The notes below the pieces were generated by a model. The model was not told the DNA's origin and made no database searches. It was given only the letters and a program-made list of their open reading frames with translations. From Nocardioides halotolerans DSM 19273 (lineage in GTDB: Bacteria > Actinomycetota > Actinomycetes > Propionibacteriales > Nocardioidaceae), in the NCBI RefSeq assembly GCF_000422805.1, contig NZ_AUGT01000025.1, positions 23,785-87,784 of the forward strand: 64,000 nucleotides of DNA, given 5' to 3'. Positions 1 through 8,021 of this stretch are shown here, one piece after another. Both the position numbers and the translations under genes were made by a program. Position 1 is the stretch's first letter. Each line of letters begins with the position of its first letter.

Positions 1-2
1 AC

Positions 3-623
3 GTCGACGAGCAGCGCGCCATGATCCTCGACCTCGTCCACGACCTGCTCCGCGACGCCGTGATCATCGAAGGCATCGGCATCGTGCTCGGCGTCGTCAC
101 CGGCGGCGCGACGGCCGCCGGAGCGACCGCCCTGAACGCCGCTCGCATCGCCGGCGCTGCTCCTCGCCTCCTGCGCATCATCTCGACGCTGCGGACGCTC
201 GCCTCCACGTGCGCGGCTCCGCTGCGGCTGGCCGCCACGGCTGCGCGCGACGTACGTGCGGAGCTGGCGGTGTTCCGCCGCGCCCGCGTGACGGTTGCCT
301 CGGCCTTCGACGCGGAGCGGATCGCCCGGGTCGAGCGTCTTCGCGGACTGCTGAACAGCCCGCACTTGCTCGATCCTCGGGATTTGCGCGGCCTCAGCCC
401 GAAGCGGCTACGACAGCTCTTGGAGGACTGGCCGGTCAGGCCATCGAGCGAGGGCGAGGGCATCGTCTACCTCGACCCCACGCGCCGCGACCGTCAGATC
501 CGGGTCATGGACGGCTACCTGCACGGCAACCGACCCGATCCGCTGACCCATGGCCCGTACGCCGTGATCTCCCAGAACGGCGGCAAGACCAAGATCCCGC
601 TGGAAGGAAACCCGCTCCTGTGA
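3..623 (+). CDS. C-terminal part of a polymorphic-toxin-like protein (5' end outside window)
   Basis: The reading frame is open from the first bases of the window, so the gene very likely starts upstream; the ATG at 21 is only the first one visible. The visible N-terminus is hydrophobic and Ala/Gly-rich (roughly residues 10-60 after that ATG), as in the pretoxin linker of secreted toxins. The last 60 residues form a compact basic domain with YLDPTRRDRQIRVMDGYLHG and an end rich in Gly/Lys/Pro, resembling small nuclease toxin tips. I cannot assign a named toxin family. A small acidic gene overlaps its stop codon, the usual toxin-immunity arrangement. Toxin function is inferred from architecture and context. 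Confidence 0.55.
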   Translation, partial: VDEQRAMILDLVHDLLRDAVIIEGIGIVLGVVTGGATAAGATALNAARIAGAAPRLLRIISTLRTLASTCAAPLRLAATAARDVRAELAVFRRARVTVASAFDAERIARVERLRGLLNSPHLLDPRDLRGLSPKRLRQLLEDWPVRPSSEGEGIVYLDPTRRDRQIRVMDGYLHGNRPDPLTHGPYAVISQNGGKTKIPLEGNPLL

Positions 624-934
624 CCACGCCCTTCCAGCAGCTCATCTGGGATCTCGAGGAGAGCCTCGAGTCCGAGGGCTACCTGCCCCTCTACTCGTTC
701 TCCTGGTGGGTCCGCGGTCAGAAGCGAGGCCTGACGGAGCAGGACATCGCGGCCCTGTGTGGCGAGGCCTACGAAGAGATCACGCAGCTCCACCGCCTCC
801 ACCTGGAGTGGTTTGACTGGCCCGCGCTGGACCTGAGCAGCGGACGCCCAGCCGCTCCGGACACGCCACTCGACTTCGACATCAACACCACGGGCGAGGT
901 CAGCACGCCGTTCTTGGCGCTCGTGCCGGACTAG
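620..934 (+). CDS. Candidate immunity protein of the upstream toxin-like gene
   Basis: Small (104 aa), acidic protein beginning with GTG at 620 that overlaps the stop of the preceding gene as GTGA, so translation is probably coupled. It has no signal peptide or membrane segment, as expected for a cytoplasmic immunity protein that neutralises a toxin by binding. Visible segments are an aromatic stretch (YSFSWWVRGQK) and an acidic C-terminus (PLDFDINTTGE). I do not recognise a named family. Its role is inferred only from size, charge, overlap and position after a toxin-like C-terminus. Its last bases overlap the end of the convergent HNH gene. Confidence 0.45.
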   Translation: MTTPFQQLIWDLEESLESEGYLPLYSFSWWVRGQKRGLTEQDIAALCGEAYEEITQLHRLHLEWFDWPALDLSSGRPAAPDTPLDFDINTTGEVSTPFLALVPD

Positions 935-2235
935 GCCGTCATCACGAAGTCGACGCGCAGCCCTCGCTCGGCGACGGTCAGCGGCGGCGCCGTGCTGAGG
1001 TAACGGTGACCCGTCGGGGTCACGGTCTCGACGGTGTGGCGAGGTCCGGGGCGCGGTCGGGCGCTCCAGCCGAGCGCCTGCTTGGCGTAGTTGCAGTGCT
1101 CGCACACACCCTGGCCGTTGGCGGCGCTGGTCAGTCCGCCGTCAGCGTGGTCAAGAGCGTGGTCGAGATGGCGCACCGGGCTGTCGCACCAGCGCGTCCG
1201 GCAGCCGCGGTCACGCAGGCGCAGGTAGTCGGCCAGCCGACCCTCGAACCGGCGGGCCGAGGAGTCCATCGCCACCAGCGCACCGGTGGCCGGCGCGACG
1301 TAGAGGCGCCGCACCCACTGGTCGACGCCGTCCTCGGCGTTGGTCGCGATCCACTCGCGCAGCAGGTCTCCGGGCACGGGGCCGTAGTGCTCGATCCAGC
1401 CGAAGTTGTGGTCGTCACCCAGCAGCACGGAGTCGGGCACCACCACGTTGATCATCAGCGGCAGGGACCGCTCGCCCTCCCGCGGATCGAGCATCCGCCG
1501 CACCAGGGTGTCGGCCATGATCTGGCCGCGCGACCGCTCGTCACCGGCGGCCCGCCGCTGGTCGGCCTCGCGGCCGAGCACCGCCCAGACCGCGACGCCG
1601 TCCTTCGCCGGCAGCAGCGCCGAGAGCTGGCTCATCACGTCGGGCGCCGGCCGCAAGCCGACGTGTCGATCGGCCTCGGCCCGCCGGCGTCGCTCGACGA
1701 ACGACACCGGGTCGAGCTCGTAGACGGCCTCCCTGGCCCGGCTCACGAGCTCGCCGTCGCCCATGGCTTCGAGGACGTCGGCGTCACCGGCCATCCGCCG
1801 GTCGACCTCGCCCCGGTCGGCCTTCGACAGGCACGCCGTCTCGCGGGCCAGCAACATCACTCGCCACTCGGTGATCCGCCCGGCTCGGAACGCGTCACGG
1901 GTGCAGGGCAGCTCCTCGAGCACCAGGGCGAGGCCGAGGTGCTGCCGGCCGCGGTGCGGCGACTCGCGCCTCGCCAGCGCGACCTGCGAGGCGACCGCGC
2001 GCCCGCGGCGCTCGACTGGGACTCCTGCCCGAGCCTCGCGCTCGCGCTGCGACCGGTCGAAGGCAGCGGTCAGCATTGCCTGCGCGGCCTCGGCGGCGCA
2101 CTTCAGCTCCTCGAGGGCGCGCATCAGGTCGATGCGTTCGACATCGTCGCGACCCTCGCCGATCCGGGACACCACCGCCGTGCCGCGGTGGATGTCGTCC
2201 ACTGTCGGCGCCGAGTCGATCCCGAGTTCGAACAT
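931..2235 (-). CDS. DUF222 domain HNH endonuclease-like protein (13E12 repeat family)
   Basis: About 434 aa from the ATG at 2235 (an upstream in-frame start at 2286 is possible). The N-terminal two thirds is the helical DUF222 region (EELKCAAEAAQAMLTAAFDR; GRITEWRVMLLARE). The C-terminus carries an HNH nuclease core with CRTRWCDSPVRHLDHALDH, then the Asn of TSAANGQGVCEHCNYAK. This family is multicopy in actinobacteria (13E12 repeats of mycobacteria) and its biological role is unclear. A perfect SOS operator (TCGAACATGTGTTCGA) covers the chosen start codon, which supports damage-induced expression under LexA and is why I prefer this start. It lies 12 bp downstream of a three-gene operon but probably has its own promoter. 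Confidence 0.85.
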   Translation of the reverse strand: MFELGIDSAPTVDDIHRGTAVVSRIGEGRDDVERIDLMRALEELKCAAEAAQAMLTAAFDRSQREREARAGVPVERRGRAVASQVALARRESPHRGRQHLGLALVLEELPCTRDAFRAGRITEWRVMLLARETACLSKADRGEVDRRMAGDADVLEAMGDGELVSRAREAVYELDPVSFVERRRRAEADRHVGLRPAPDVMSQLSALLPAKDGVAVWAVLGREADQRRAAGDERSRGQIMADTLVRRMLDPREGERSLPLMINVVVPDSVLLGDDHNFGWIEHYGPVPGDLLREWIATNAEDGVDQWVRRLYVAPATGALVAMDSSARRFEGRLADYLRLRDRGCRTRWCDSPVRHLDHALDHADGGLTSAANGQGVCEHCNYAKQALGWSARPRPGPRHTVETVTPTGHRYLSTAPPLTVAERGLRVDFVMTA

Positions 2236-2243
2236 GTGTTCGA
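2228..2243. promoter_or_regulatory. SOS box (LexA operator) over the DUF222-HNH start codon
   Basis: The 16-mer TCGAACATGTGTTCGA is a perfect palindrome and matches the actinobacterial SOS consensus TCGAAC-N4-GTTCGA without mismatch. It shares the core ACATGT with a box in the lexA/LysM intergenic region of this window. The ATG at 2235 lies inside it. LexA binding is inferred from the match; LexA sites close to 13E12-family genes are known from Mycobacterium tuberculosis. Confidence 0.85.
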
Positions 2244-2298
2244 TTCTACGCTCGCCCGTCGACACCCACCAGTGCCTGCGCGGCATCTGTGGATGACG

Positions 2299-3468
2299 CT
2301 ACGCGGCCAGCGGCAGGTCGCCCTCGGCCACGAGTCGACATACGGTGCCGGCCGGTTCGGACAGGTGTGCGGACAGCCGGGCGAGCAAGGCTCGCCCTTC
2401 CGCGTCCGTGGAGGCGACCAGGTGCCGAACGACGGCGGGCTCGACCAACGCGGCAGCGAGGCAGGCCCAGGTGTCGAGGTGCGGGAAGTCGGGTGGCTCG
2501 AACTCGTCGAGCAAGAAGGCGCCCAGACCGATCGCAGCCTGCGCCAGCTCCGCCGGTGAGAAGGAACGTAGCGTCGACGCGTCGGGCTGGTCGCAGACGA
2601 CGTTCTGCCAGATCCGTGGGGGCAGCTCGACCAGCAGGCCGTCGTGCTCCGTGGGACGGATGAGCGGAACGACCTCACGGTAGAGATCCCAGTCCCCGAG
2701 GGCAGCGAGCCAGCTGTCCGGGTCCTCGGCCACCCGGTGTGCGACATCGTGCGTCACCGGCAGTGGGGCGGACTCGAAGATCTGCTCCCCCTCGGTCGTC
2801 ACCGCGCGGCCCACCACGGCGTCGCCGGGCCACAGCATCGGTGCGCAGCCGGCGTTCGGCGTACGCAGCAGGGCGCCGTCTCGCAGGCGCTGCCAGGTGA
2901 CCGAGACGGAGTGCCGCTCGACGAGACAGTAGGCGTCGACAGGCGCCCGAGCCCACGTCTCCATGTCGTCCGCGCCGGCCAGCAGGTCGGGGCTCGCGCG
3001 ACGCCGACAGAAACGGTCGAGCTTGCCCAGGTCGTAAAGAAGGAGCTGCCGGTAGATCCAGTCGTGGTCCATCACGCGCGCCCGCCTGTCGGCCGCGTCA
3101 CGCCCCGGCAGGCATTGCACTCCCCCGCGAACGTCGATCGCCATCTGCATCGCCGACCGGGCGATCCCGCGGTTGTCCGCGTCGAGCCACTGCGCGGCCT
3201 GAGCGACGATCCAGCGCGAGTGGGCCCAGCGCGGGAGAACGGGCCCCAGGTCCGCGAACTGTGCGAGGTACTGCATCCGCCACGGGCGCCAGATCGGTCG
3301 CCCGTGGTCGTCCTTTCCCGCGGCTCTCATCTGGGCGAGGGCGCCCGCGGCGTCGCCGCGCCGCTCTGCCTCGTCGGCCGAGAACAGCGTCGACATCCAC
3401 GGTGGCAGCTCGCGACGGCCGCTCTTCGGTCGACGGTTGGGAGGCTTGCGCCTGCGTGACTTCGGCAT
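2299..3468 (-). CDS. Conserved-looking protein of unknown function, partner of the DUF4262 gene
   Basis: 389 aa from the ATG at 3468, chosen because it sits next to the stop of the upstream gene (3471) and gives a normal bacterial N-terminus that is Arg/Lys-rich (MPKSRRRKPPNRRPKSGRR). An in-frame extension upstream would overlap the neighbour fully and reads as a shadow. The protein is soluble, with no signal or membrane segment; it contains many Trp/Arg residues in the first half (RPIWRPWRMQYLAQFADLG) and an acidic C-terminal half. No catalytic motif is recognised. The arrangement with the DUF4262 gene (spacing 2 bp) suggests that they are co-expressed. Confidence 0.6.
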   Translation of the reverse strand: MPKSRRRKPPNRRPKSGRRELPPWMSTLFSADEAERRGDAAGALAQMRAAGKDDHGRPIWRPWRMQYLAQFADLGPVLPRWAHSRWIVAQAAQWLDADNRGIARSAMQMAIDVRGGVQCLPGRDAADRRARVMDHDWIYRQLLLYDLGKLDRFCRRRASPDLLAGADDMETWARAPVDAYCLVERHSVSVTWQRLRDGALLRTPNAGCAPMLWPGDAVVGRAVTTEGEQIFESAPLPVTHDVAHRVAEDPDSWLAALGDWDLYREVVPLIRPTEHDGLLVELPPRIWQNVVCDQPDASTLRSFSPAELAQAAIGLGAFLLDEFEPPDFPHLDTWACLAAALVEPAVVRHLVASTDAEGRALLARLSAHLSEPAGTVCRLVAEGDLPLAA

Positions 3469-3470
3469 GC

Positions 3471-4835
3471 TCACCGGCCTCCCGCGCTGATGACCGACGG
3501 CAGGTCCGGGACGAGGTCGAGGAACGGCGTCGTCAACGTCGCGACATCGTCGGGCGAGAGCCGCTCGCGATGGCAGGCTGCCGACGTCATCACGGTCGCC
3601 CACTCGCGCAGCTCGTGGATCGGGCCGGGCCAGATGGCACCGGGCAGCTGGTCGAGTCCGCCTCGCCAGGGGCACCCGGCTGCAGCGACGAGCGCCCAGC
3701 CCTCCGCGGCGTTGGCGAGCTCGGTGTAGCGCGTCAGGTCGTCGTCGCAGTGCCGCTCGGCCAGCTCGAGGAGGCTGCCGGGGCCCAGGGGCCGGAGTAC
3801 GGCGTAGAGCCTCTCGAGGACCGGCCGCGGCGCCCGCCACTGCGGACCGGGCAGGTCACCCACGGGGGCGAACCCGGTCAGCCAGGCGCCGCGCCCGTGC
3901 AGGAGCTGCTCGTCGCTCAGGCGGTCGGCCACCACCTCGGTGGCGAGGATGGTCCAGAGCAGCTCGGTGAGGTTGCCACGCAGGCCGCGCCGGACCTCCT
4001 CGTCAGTCGCCTCGCCCGGCTCGAACCCGATGGCCGCGGTGATCTCCAGCTGGACCTGAGGCCAGTCGTCGTGCGCCATCATCGCCTCGACGACGTCGGC
4101 GGCGAGCCGCTGCGTCTTGGCGATCTCCTCCACCCGCCCGGCGTCGCGGGCCAGGGCGCTGGCGGCCGCGACCGGCCAGGTGATGCCGCCGCCGAGGTGC
4201 ATGGTCACCGCCGCGCAGCTGAGGTTGCTCAGCACGATCGAGTCGGCGGAGCGCAGCTGCGCGATGCGGCCGTGGACCATCGGGGTCAAAGGTCCGAGGT
4301 CGCCGCCCGGCACGAACTCGGCCGCGAGTCCGTTGGTCTCCGCCGCCGACCCGGGCAGCCCGGCGAGCAGCTCGGCGTACTCCTGGGTCGCGCGCTCGAG
4401 CGCCGCCTCGTCGAGCGGTCGCGGCCGGCCGACCGGACGCCGGTGGAGCGACCACCGCACGGGCTGCACCAGCGCGCCCGGGGCGATCCCGAGCGCCTCC
4501 AGCTCGTCGCGGTCGCCGGGCGGGTCGAGCCGGAACCGGCCGGTGACCAGGCCCTCGTCGAAGGTGTCCTCCCACGTGTCGCCCACGTCGAGCTGGCCGT
4601 CGATGAGCCGCCAGGCGAGCTCGTTGAGGATCCGGGCACAGTCCTGGGGGCTGAACTTCCAGTCGGCGCCCGGGTCGTCGCCGAGCGACGGGCGAGCCCA
4701 GATGTGCAGCTCCGGCAGACCGCGCTCGTCGAGGCCCACCGTGTAGGCGAAGTCGTGGCCCTCGCCGTCGGGGTCGAAGACGGCGGTGACCTGCCAGTCG
4801 GGGTGGCGCTGACCTGTCTTTCCGAGAGTCCTCAT
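3471..4835 (-). CDS. DUF4262-like N-terminal domain protein
   Basis: 454 aa. The first ~150 residues resemble DUF4262: GHDFAYTVGLDERGLPELHIWA is the family's typical FAYTVGL...PEL stretch, followed by an ILNELAWRLIDGQ helix and a conserved RFRLDPP strand. The remaining ~300 residues are helical and not assigned (WPVAAASALARDAGRVEEIAK; ELLWTILATEVVADRL). DUF4262 has no proven biochemical function; the proteins are common in actinobacterial accessory DNA. It sits in the middle of a tight minus-strand operon, 9 bp after the 4845-5297 gene and 2 bp before the 2299-3468 gene, so the three probably act together. Confidence 0.7.
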   Translation of the reverse strand: MRTLGKTGQRHPDWQVTAVFDPDGEGHDFAYTVGLDERGLPELHIWARPSLGDDPGADWKFSPQDCARILNELAWRLIDGQLDVGDTWEDTFDEGLVTGRFRLDPPGDRDELEALGIAPGALVQPVRWSLHRRPVGRPRPLDEAALERATQEYAELLAGLPGSAAETNGLAAEFVPGGDLGPLTPMVHGRIAQLRSADSIVLSNLSCAAVTMHLGGGITWPVAAASALARDAGRVEEIAKTQRLAADVVEAMMAHDDWPQVQLEITAAIGFEPGEATDEEVRRGLRGNLTELLWTILATEVVADRLSDEQLLHGRGAWLTGFAPVGDLPGPQWRAPRPVLERLYAVLRPLGPGSLLELAERHCDDDLTRYTELANAAEGWALVAAAGCPWRGGLDQLPGAIWPGPIHELREWATVMTSAACHRERLSPDDVATLTTPFLDLVPDLPSVISAGGR

Positions 4836-4844
4836 GACGCCGCC

Positions 4845-5297
4845 TCAGGCTCGCGCACGTCGCGACGCGAGGTCGATGACGTTGGCCGCCCCCGGTGGGT
4901 CAGGCGTGTGGGTCGCTGTCGTCCTCCGTCGCACCTCACGGGGCTCGACAGACCGCGGCCACAGGTCCTTCTCGCTCACTCGGCCGGCGCTCACGTGGAC
5001 GCAGAACAGCTCCTTCGTGTCCCGCCGGCAGCCGACCACGACCCCGTCCGTCCGGTGCCCTCCGGGCTTGAGGTGCCACTTGATGAGGTAGCGCAGCCAC
5101 TTGGCCGGGTCGCCGTACTTGCTGTCTCCGGACAAGGTCAGGCAGCGACCGTCATCGGACACCTGCCACCCACTCGGACGCGCCGCTCGGCTCGCGCGTT
5201 CGCCGACCTTGCGAAGCGCCGTCACGCACTCGATCTGGTCAGGGTTGAGAGGCGGCTCGATGCCGATGTGACCGATGAAATCTGTGCTGGTTGCCAT
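4845..5297 (-). CDS. Conserved hypothetical protein, first gene of the DUF4262 operon
   Basis: 150 aa from the ATG at 5297 (MATSTDFIGHIGIEPPLN); longer in-frame starts would add an unlikely Arg-rich leader. The pattern of a short strand with FIGHIGIEPPLN near the start, a Gly/Asp-rich hairpin (VSDDGRCLTLSGDSKYGD) and PAKWLRYLIKWHLKPGG in the middle is one I associate with a small family of uncharacterised actinobacterial proteins that start with a xPPLN motif. No enzyme motif is visible. It is separated by 9 bp from the DUF4262 gene, so co-transcription is likely. Confidence 0.65.
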   Translation of the reverse strand: MATSTDFIGHIGIEPPLNPDQIECVTALRKVGERASRAARPSGWQVSDDGRCLTLSGDSKYGDPAKWLRYLIKWHLKPGGHRTDGVVVGCRRDTKELFCVHVSAGRVSEKDLWPRSVEPREVRRRTTATHTPDPPGAANVIDLASRRARA

Positions 5298-5405
5298 GCC
5301 GACGACCCTGCCCCGGATCGCGCATGGACGTCGGACGGCCTCCACAGGTCTGTGGAGAACGAACCGAACAGCCGCGCCTGTGCGCGACTCGCGGCGGCGT
5401 GCGCG

Positions 5406-5864
5406 TCAGGCGCGGTGCTTGCCGCCGCCGTCGGACATCGAGCGGCCCATCGCCGTCGCGGCCGCGGCGACCTCGTCGCGCGTGAGGCGGTCGCGCTTGA
5501 AGACCAGGGTGTCGGCGAGGTTGACGATGCCGCACACGGTGACGCCGCGGCTCCACGAGTCCTCGGCCTGGTCACCGGTCAGGCACAGCAGCGGGTGCAC
5601 CTCGTCGCGGCGTACGCCGGCCGCGTCGGCGACCTGGTGCGCGGTCTCCAGCAGCCTCATCAGCTCCTTGGCGCGCGCCCGCTCCTTGTCGTGGCGGCGG
5701 CCGCAGGCGATGACGAAGACACCGGGCGGACCGACGACCACGAAGTCCGCGCGCGGACTTCTCAGCTCGCGCCGCGTGTCGATGACCTGCCAGTCGTCGC
5801 ACGGCAGGTCCGCCAGGGCACGCTCGATCACCACGTCGACCTCTGCGGGTGCGAGCTGAGCCAT
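5406..5864 (-). CDS. NERD-like nuclease-related domain protein
   Basis: 152 aa with a clear ribosome binding site (aggaggg) 7-9 bases before the ATG at 5864. Residues 35-60 (ADFVVVGPPGVFVIACGRR) look like the NERD strand-loop-strand, in which a hydrophobic strand leads into GP.GVFVI and then a basic loop; the catalytic-type E-x-K of active NERD domains appears as A-C-G here, so activity is doubtful. A second half (HPLLCLTGDQAEDSW; GVTVCGIVNLADTL) agrees with the PD-(D/E)XK-like fold's later strands. Assignment is by eye, moderately confident. It is a single-gene unit with an 87 bp gap upstream. Confidence 0.55.
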   Translation of the reverse strand: MAQLAPAEVDVVIERALADLPCDDWQVIDTRRELRSPRADFVVVGPPGVFVIACGRRHDKERARAKELMRLLETAHQVADAAGVRRDEVHPLLCLTGDQAEDSWSRGVTVCGIVNLADTLVFKRDRLTRDEVAAAATAMGRSMSDGGGKHRA

Positions 5865-5951
5865 GTTTTCCCTCCTGGATGGTGCTGTCCCCGACGTTAC
5901 GGGCGATGCCCGGGGGCTCGCAGGAGAACGCTGGAACGTGATCAGTTCGTC

Positions 5952-6212
5952 CTAGACGTCGGCCGACCTCGTGGCTCCGAAGGTGATCGAGGTGGACCCC
6001 GAAGCGGGCGAATCCGCGTCCTTGTGGAACGAGCGGTAGGCCAGCCAGCCGTCGACCGCGAGCACAACCAGGATGACCGGCATCAGCACGTCGGCCACCA
6101 GCTCGAGACCGCGCTCGACGAGCCCCGGTTCCTCGTCGTGCTCGGCCCTCGCCACCTGCGCGCGGAACCGGGACTCCTGCCGCCGGCCCTCCGAGATGTG
6201 TGATGTCGACAC
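5952..6212 (-). CDS. Small single-pass membrane protein, unknown function
   Basis: About 86 aa from a GTG at 6212, preceded by a purine-rich ribosome binding region; a GTG at 6236 would add 8 residues. The N-terminus is polar and highly charged, followed by one membrane segment (VADVLMPVILVVLAVDGWLA) around the middle and a short Ser/Thr-rich tail. Nothing in it identifies a family. It could be a small envelope protein. Coding support is moderate: composition is normal for the region, and no better ORF exists on the other strand. Confidence 0.45.
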   Translation of the reverse strand: MSTSHISEGRRQESRFRAQVARAEHDEEPGLVERGLELVADVLMPVILVVLAVDGWLAYRSFHKDADSPASGSTSITFGATRSADV

Positions 6213-6299
6213 TCGCCACCCGCCCTTCGGCGGCACCGTGAGAGCGGATAACAGCCATGTCCCGACATCACCGGATTCTGGATACCAGTCAGCGGTGGG

Positions 6300-6566
6300 T
6301 CACGTCGTCGTCCGGCCTACCCGTGGGGCGGGCAGCTTCGCAAGCCGGTCTATCAACCGCCTGGTCACCGGCGAGTGCGGCATCGATTCCCCTGCGGCCG
6401 CGGCGCTGATCGTCCGCCGCAGTTGCTCGGGCCGGGTGTCCGCAAGCAGGAACCCGCTCACGCCCGACCGCAGCGCTCCAGCATTAGCTCGTCCTCGTCG
6501 ACCGGTGATCAGCAGCACGACCCGGTGGCACGCCTTTCCAGGATCGAGGCGAGGCCAGTTCGTCGG
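6300..6566 (-). pseudogene. Remnant of a LuxR-type response regulator (receiver domain fragment)
   Basis: The minus-strand translation reads RVVLLITGRRGRANAGALRS, then GVSGFLLADTRPEQLRRTIS and AAAAGESMPHSPVTRRLIDR. This is the second half of a NarL/FixJ receiver, where the usual text is ALRAGASGFLLKD, the Lys being replaced by Ala here. The phosphorylation-site half is missing upstream and the HTH DNA-binding domain is missing downstream, where the frame stops just after the linker. It is therefore a decayed fragment, most likely broken when the neighbouring island was acquired. The rest of the 6237-6730 interval contains no other gene that I can support. Confidence 0.65.
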
Positions 6567-6730
6567 GGTGCGGTATCCGGGCGTCCAGGTCTCAGGGCCA
6601 GACCCGCGGCTCGGATCTGCGGGTCGGATCTGAGCACGCGAAGTGGAGACCTGCCCTTGGTCCAATTCGCGTTCGGCGGCAGCTGAGGCGAACTCCACCG
6701 CGAAACGCTGTGAGCTGACAAGCTGACTGA

Positions 6731-7201
6731 GTGCCCGTGGCCTCCGTGCTTCTCTCGCCCGCCGTGACTGGTCCCTCCGCTGCTCTGCAGGAGGTGATCG
6801 ACTCGGTGATCCTGGAGACAGGGGCGTTGGCGAAGGCGGTCACGCCCGACGGCGGCGTCAAGGTCATCAAGTTGCGCGACGTGCTCAGAGCCATCGCGAC
6901 GAAGCACGGACTGGTGCACCCGTCTGGCGACACATTCGCGGCGGGCGAACTCGCCTGGGAGAATCGCGAGAAGGCTTTGGCCGTCGCGATCCAGGCGGGT
7001 CGCGCGGCGAACAACAACGGCGGCTTGGTCTCGGTCTTAGCCGCAGCCGCGCGCCCCGATGTCGACTGGTTGATCCTCGTGCTCCCAGAGCGGTACAAGC
7101 GTGGCTCGACCTATGGGGACGTCCTCAAGCAGGTCGGCGCCCTGTCAGGTGCTGACGGCATCGACCTCGATCTCGTGGGCGTCACGCTGATTGGGTTCTG
7201 A
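6731..7201 (+). CDS. Unknown protein at island edge, possibly a diverged restriction-endonuclease-like protein
   Basis: 156 aa, GTG start at 6731. The N-terminus is helical (ALQEVIDSVILETGALAKAV). The C-terminal 80 residues run ALAVAIQAGRAANNNGG, then DVDWLILVLPERYKRGSTYG and a final hydrophobic strand LVGVTLIGF. By eye this resembles the core of BglII-type enzymes (a V-x-V-Q strand, a long strand ending in a Lys loop, a Tyr helix, and a last strand LVGL), but the catalytic Glu of ExQ is Ala here. Function is therefore uncertain: an inactive or very diverged nuclease, or an unrelated fold. It is convergent with the DUF6339 gene and belongs to the same lower-GC island. Confidence 0.5.
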   Translation: MPVASVLLSPAVTGPSAALQEVIDSVILETGALAKAVTPDGGVKVIKLRDVLRAIATKHGLVHPSGDTFAAGELAWENREKALAVAIQAGRAANNNGGLVSVLAAAARPDVDWLILVLPERYKRGSTYGDVLKQVGALSGADGIDLDLVGVTLIGF

Positions 7202-7286
7202 TCCAGCCGCTTCATGACGAGATAGGGCATCCCGCACAGCGACTTGCCTACGCGACGAGGCCACCCGGCGCGGCTCCCCGCCGTGC

Positions 7287-8021
7287 TCATTCGACCGTGG
7301 CATGCGCAGGAGACGGATCGAGGGATGCGACAAACGAGTCGATCTCGTCGTGGTCAAACGCATCCAAGAGGCGCAACCCGCTCTGAAACGTGGCGATCTT
7401 GTACAGGTCACGGGCCCACTGGGACCGCTTCGTGCCGGTGTACGCCATGACACGCGATGCAAGCGCCCGTGCCAACGCGCGATTGCGTACGAGTTGCGTG
7501 CGCTCGAGGAGGCCGACGAGCTCGTCCTCTCCGAGACCGCCGGCGCTCGGCTCAGGAAGGTCACCGAGCAATTCAAAACGCTGCCAAGTGCGGCGGAGCG
7601 CGTTCCGCGGCGTTCCGACGAAGCGATCGACGTGGAAGTCCGGGAAGCGAATAGCTGCCACGTCCGGAAACACGACCAGTGTGAGGAAGCTCCACGTGCC
7701 CTCATGTGCCGCGTCCGCTGGGACGATCTCAAGTGCGTGGTGAAGGACACGGCCCAGCCTCGCGTCGAGCTCGGTCCGCTGCAGATTGGTCAGGTGCGCC
7801 TCATCAAGCCACTCCGCGACCTCGCCTATCACGGTCTCGCGGGCCTGTTTGATCTCGTCAGGGGTCGCGATCCGGCCGGTTGCCACCGGGACCTTGCGCT
7901 CATGGTCGAACTGCACCCTTTCAGTGAGGGCCGCGACGCCACCAGAGGCGTACGCCGTCTGCAACGTCGCATGAAGGGCGCCGGCGTCACCGCGGGTCAG
8001 GCGGGGATAGCAGAGGTTCAC
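7287..8021 (-). CDS. DUF6339 family protein
   Basis: 244 aa, GTG start at 8021 overlapping the upstream stop as GTGA, so it is the last gene of the five-gene operon. The N-terminus MNLCYPRLTRGDAGALHATL is what I associate with the DUF6339 family that travels with Z1 and GHKL genes; the middle has a conserved-looking hydrophobic strand (WSFLTLVVFPDVAAIRFPDF) and a basic helix (RNALRRTWQRFELLGDLPEP). No catalytic motif is visible. Family function is unknown; from context it is an accessory component, possibly a specificity or adaptor subunit. The family name is from memory and should be checked. Confidence 0.65.
   Translation of the reverse strand: MNLCYPRLTRGDAGALHATLQTAYASGGVAALTERVQFDHERKVPVATGRIATPDEIKQARETVIGEVAEWLDEAHLTNLQRTELDARLGRVLHHALEIVPADAAHEGTWSFLTLVVFPDVAAIRFPDFHVDRFVGTPRNALRRTWQRFELLGDLPEPSAGGLGEDELVGLLERTQLVRNRALARALASRVMAYTGTKRSQWARDLYKIATFQSGLRLLDAFDHDEIDSFVASLDPSPAHATVE

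Noticed and set aside
3261..6203. Plus-strand frame of 980 codons
   Set aside because: Arg/Pro/Gly-rich shadow opposite to the DUF4262 operon and NERD-like gene, which have family similarity.
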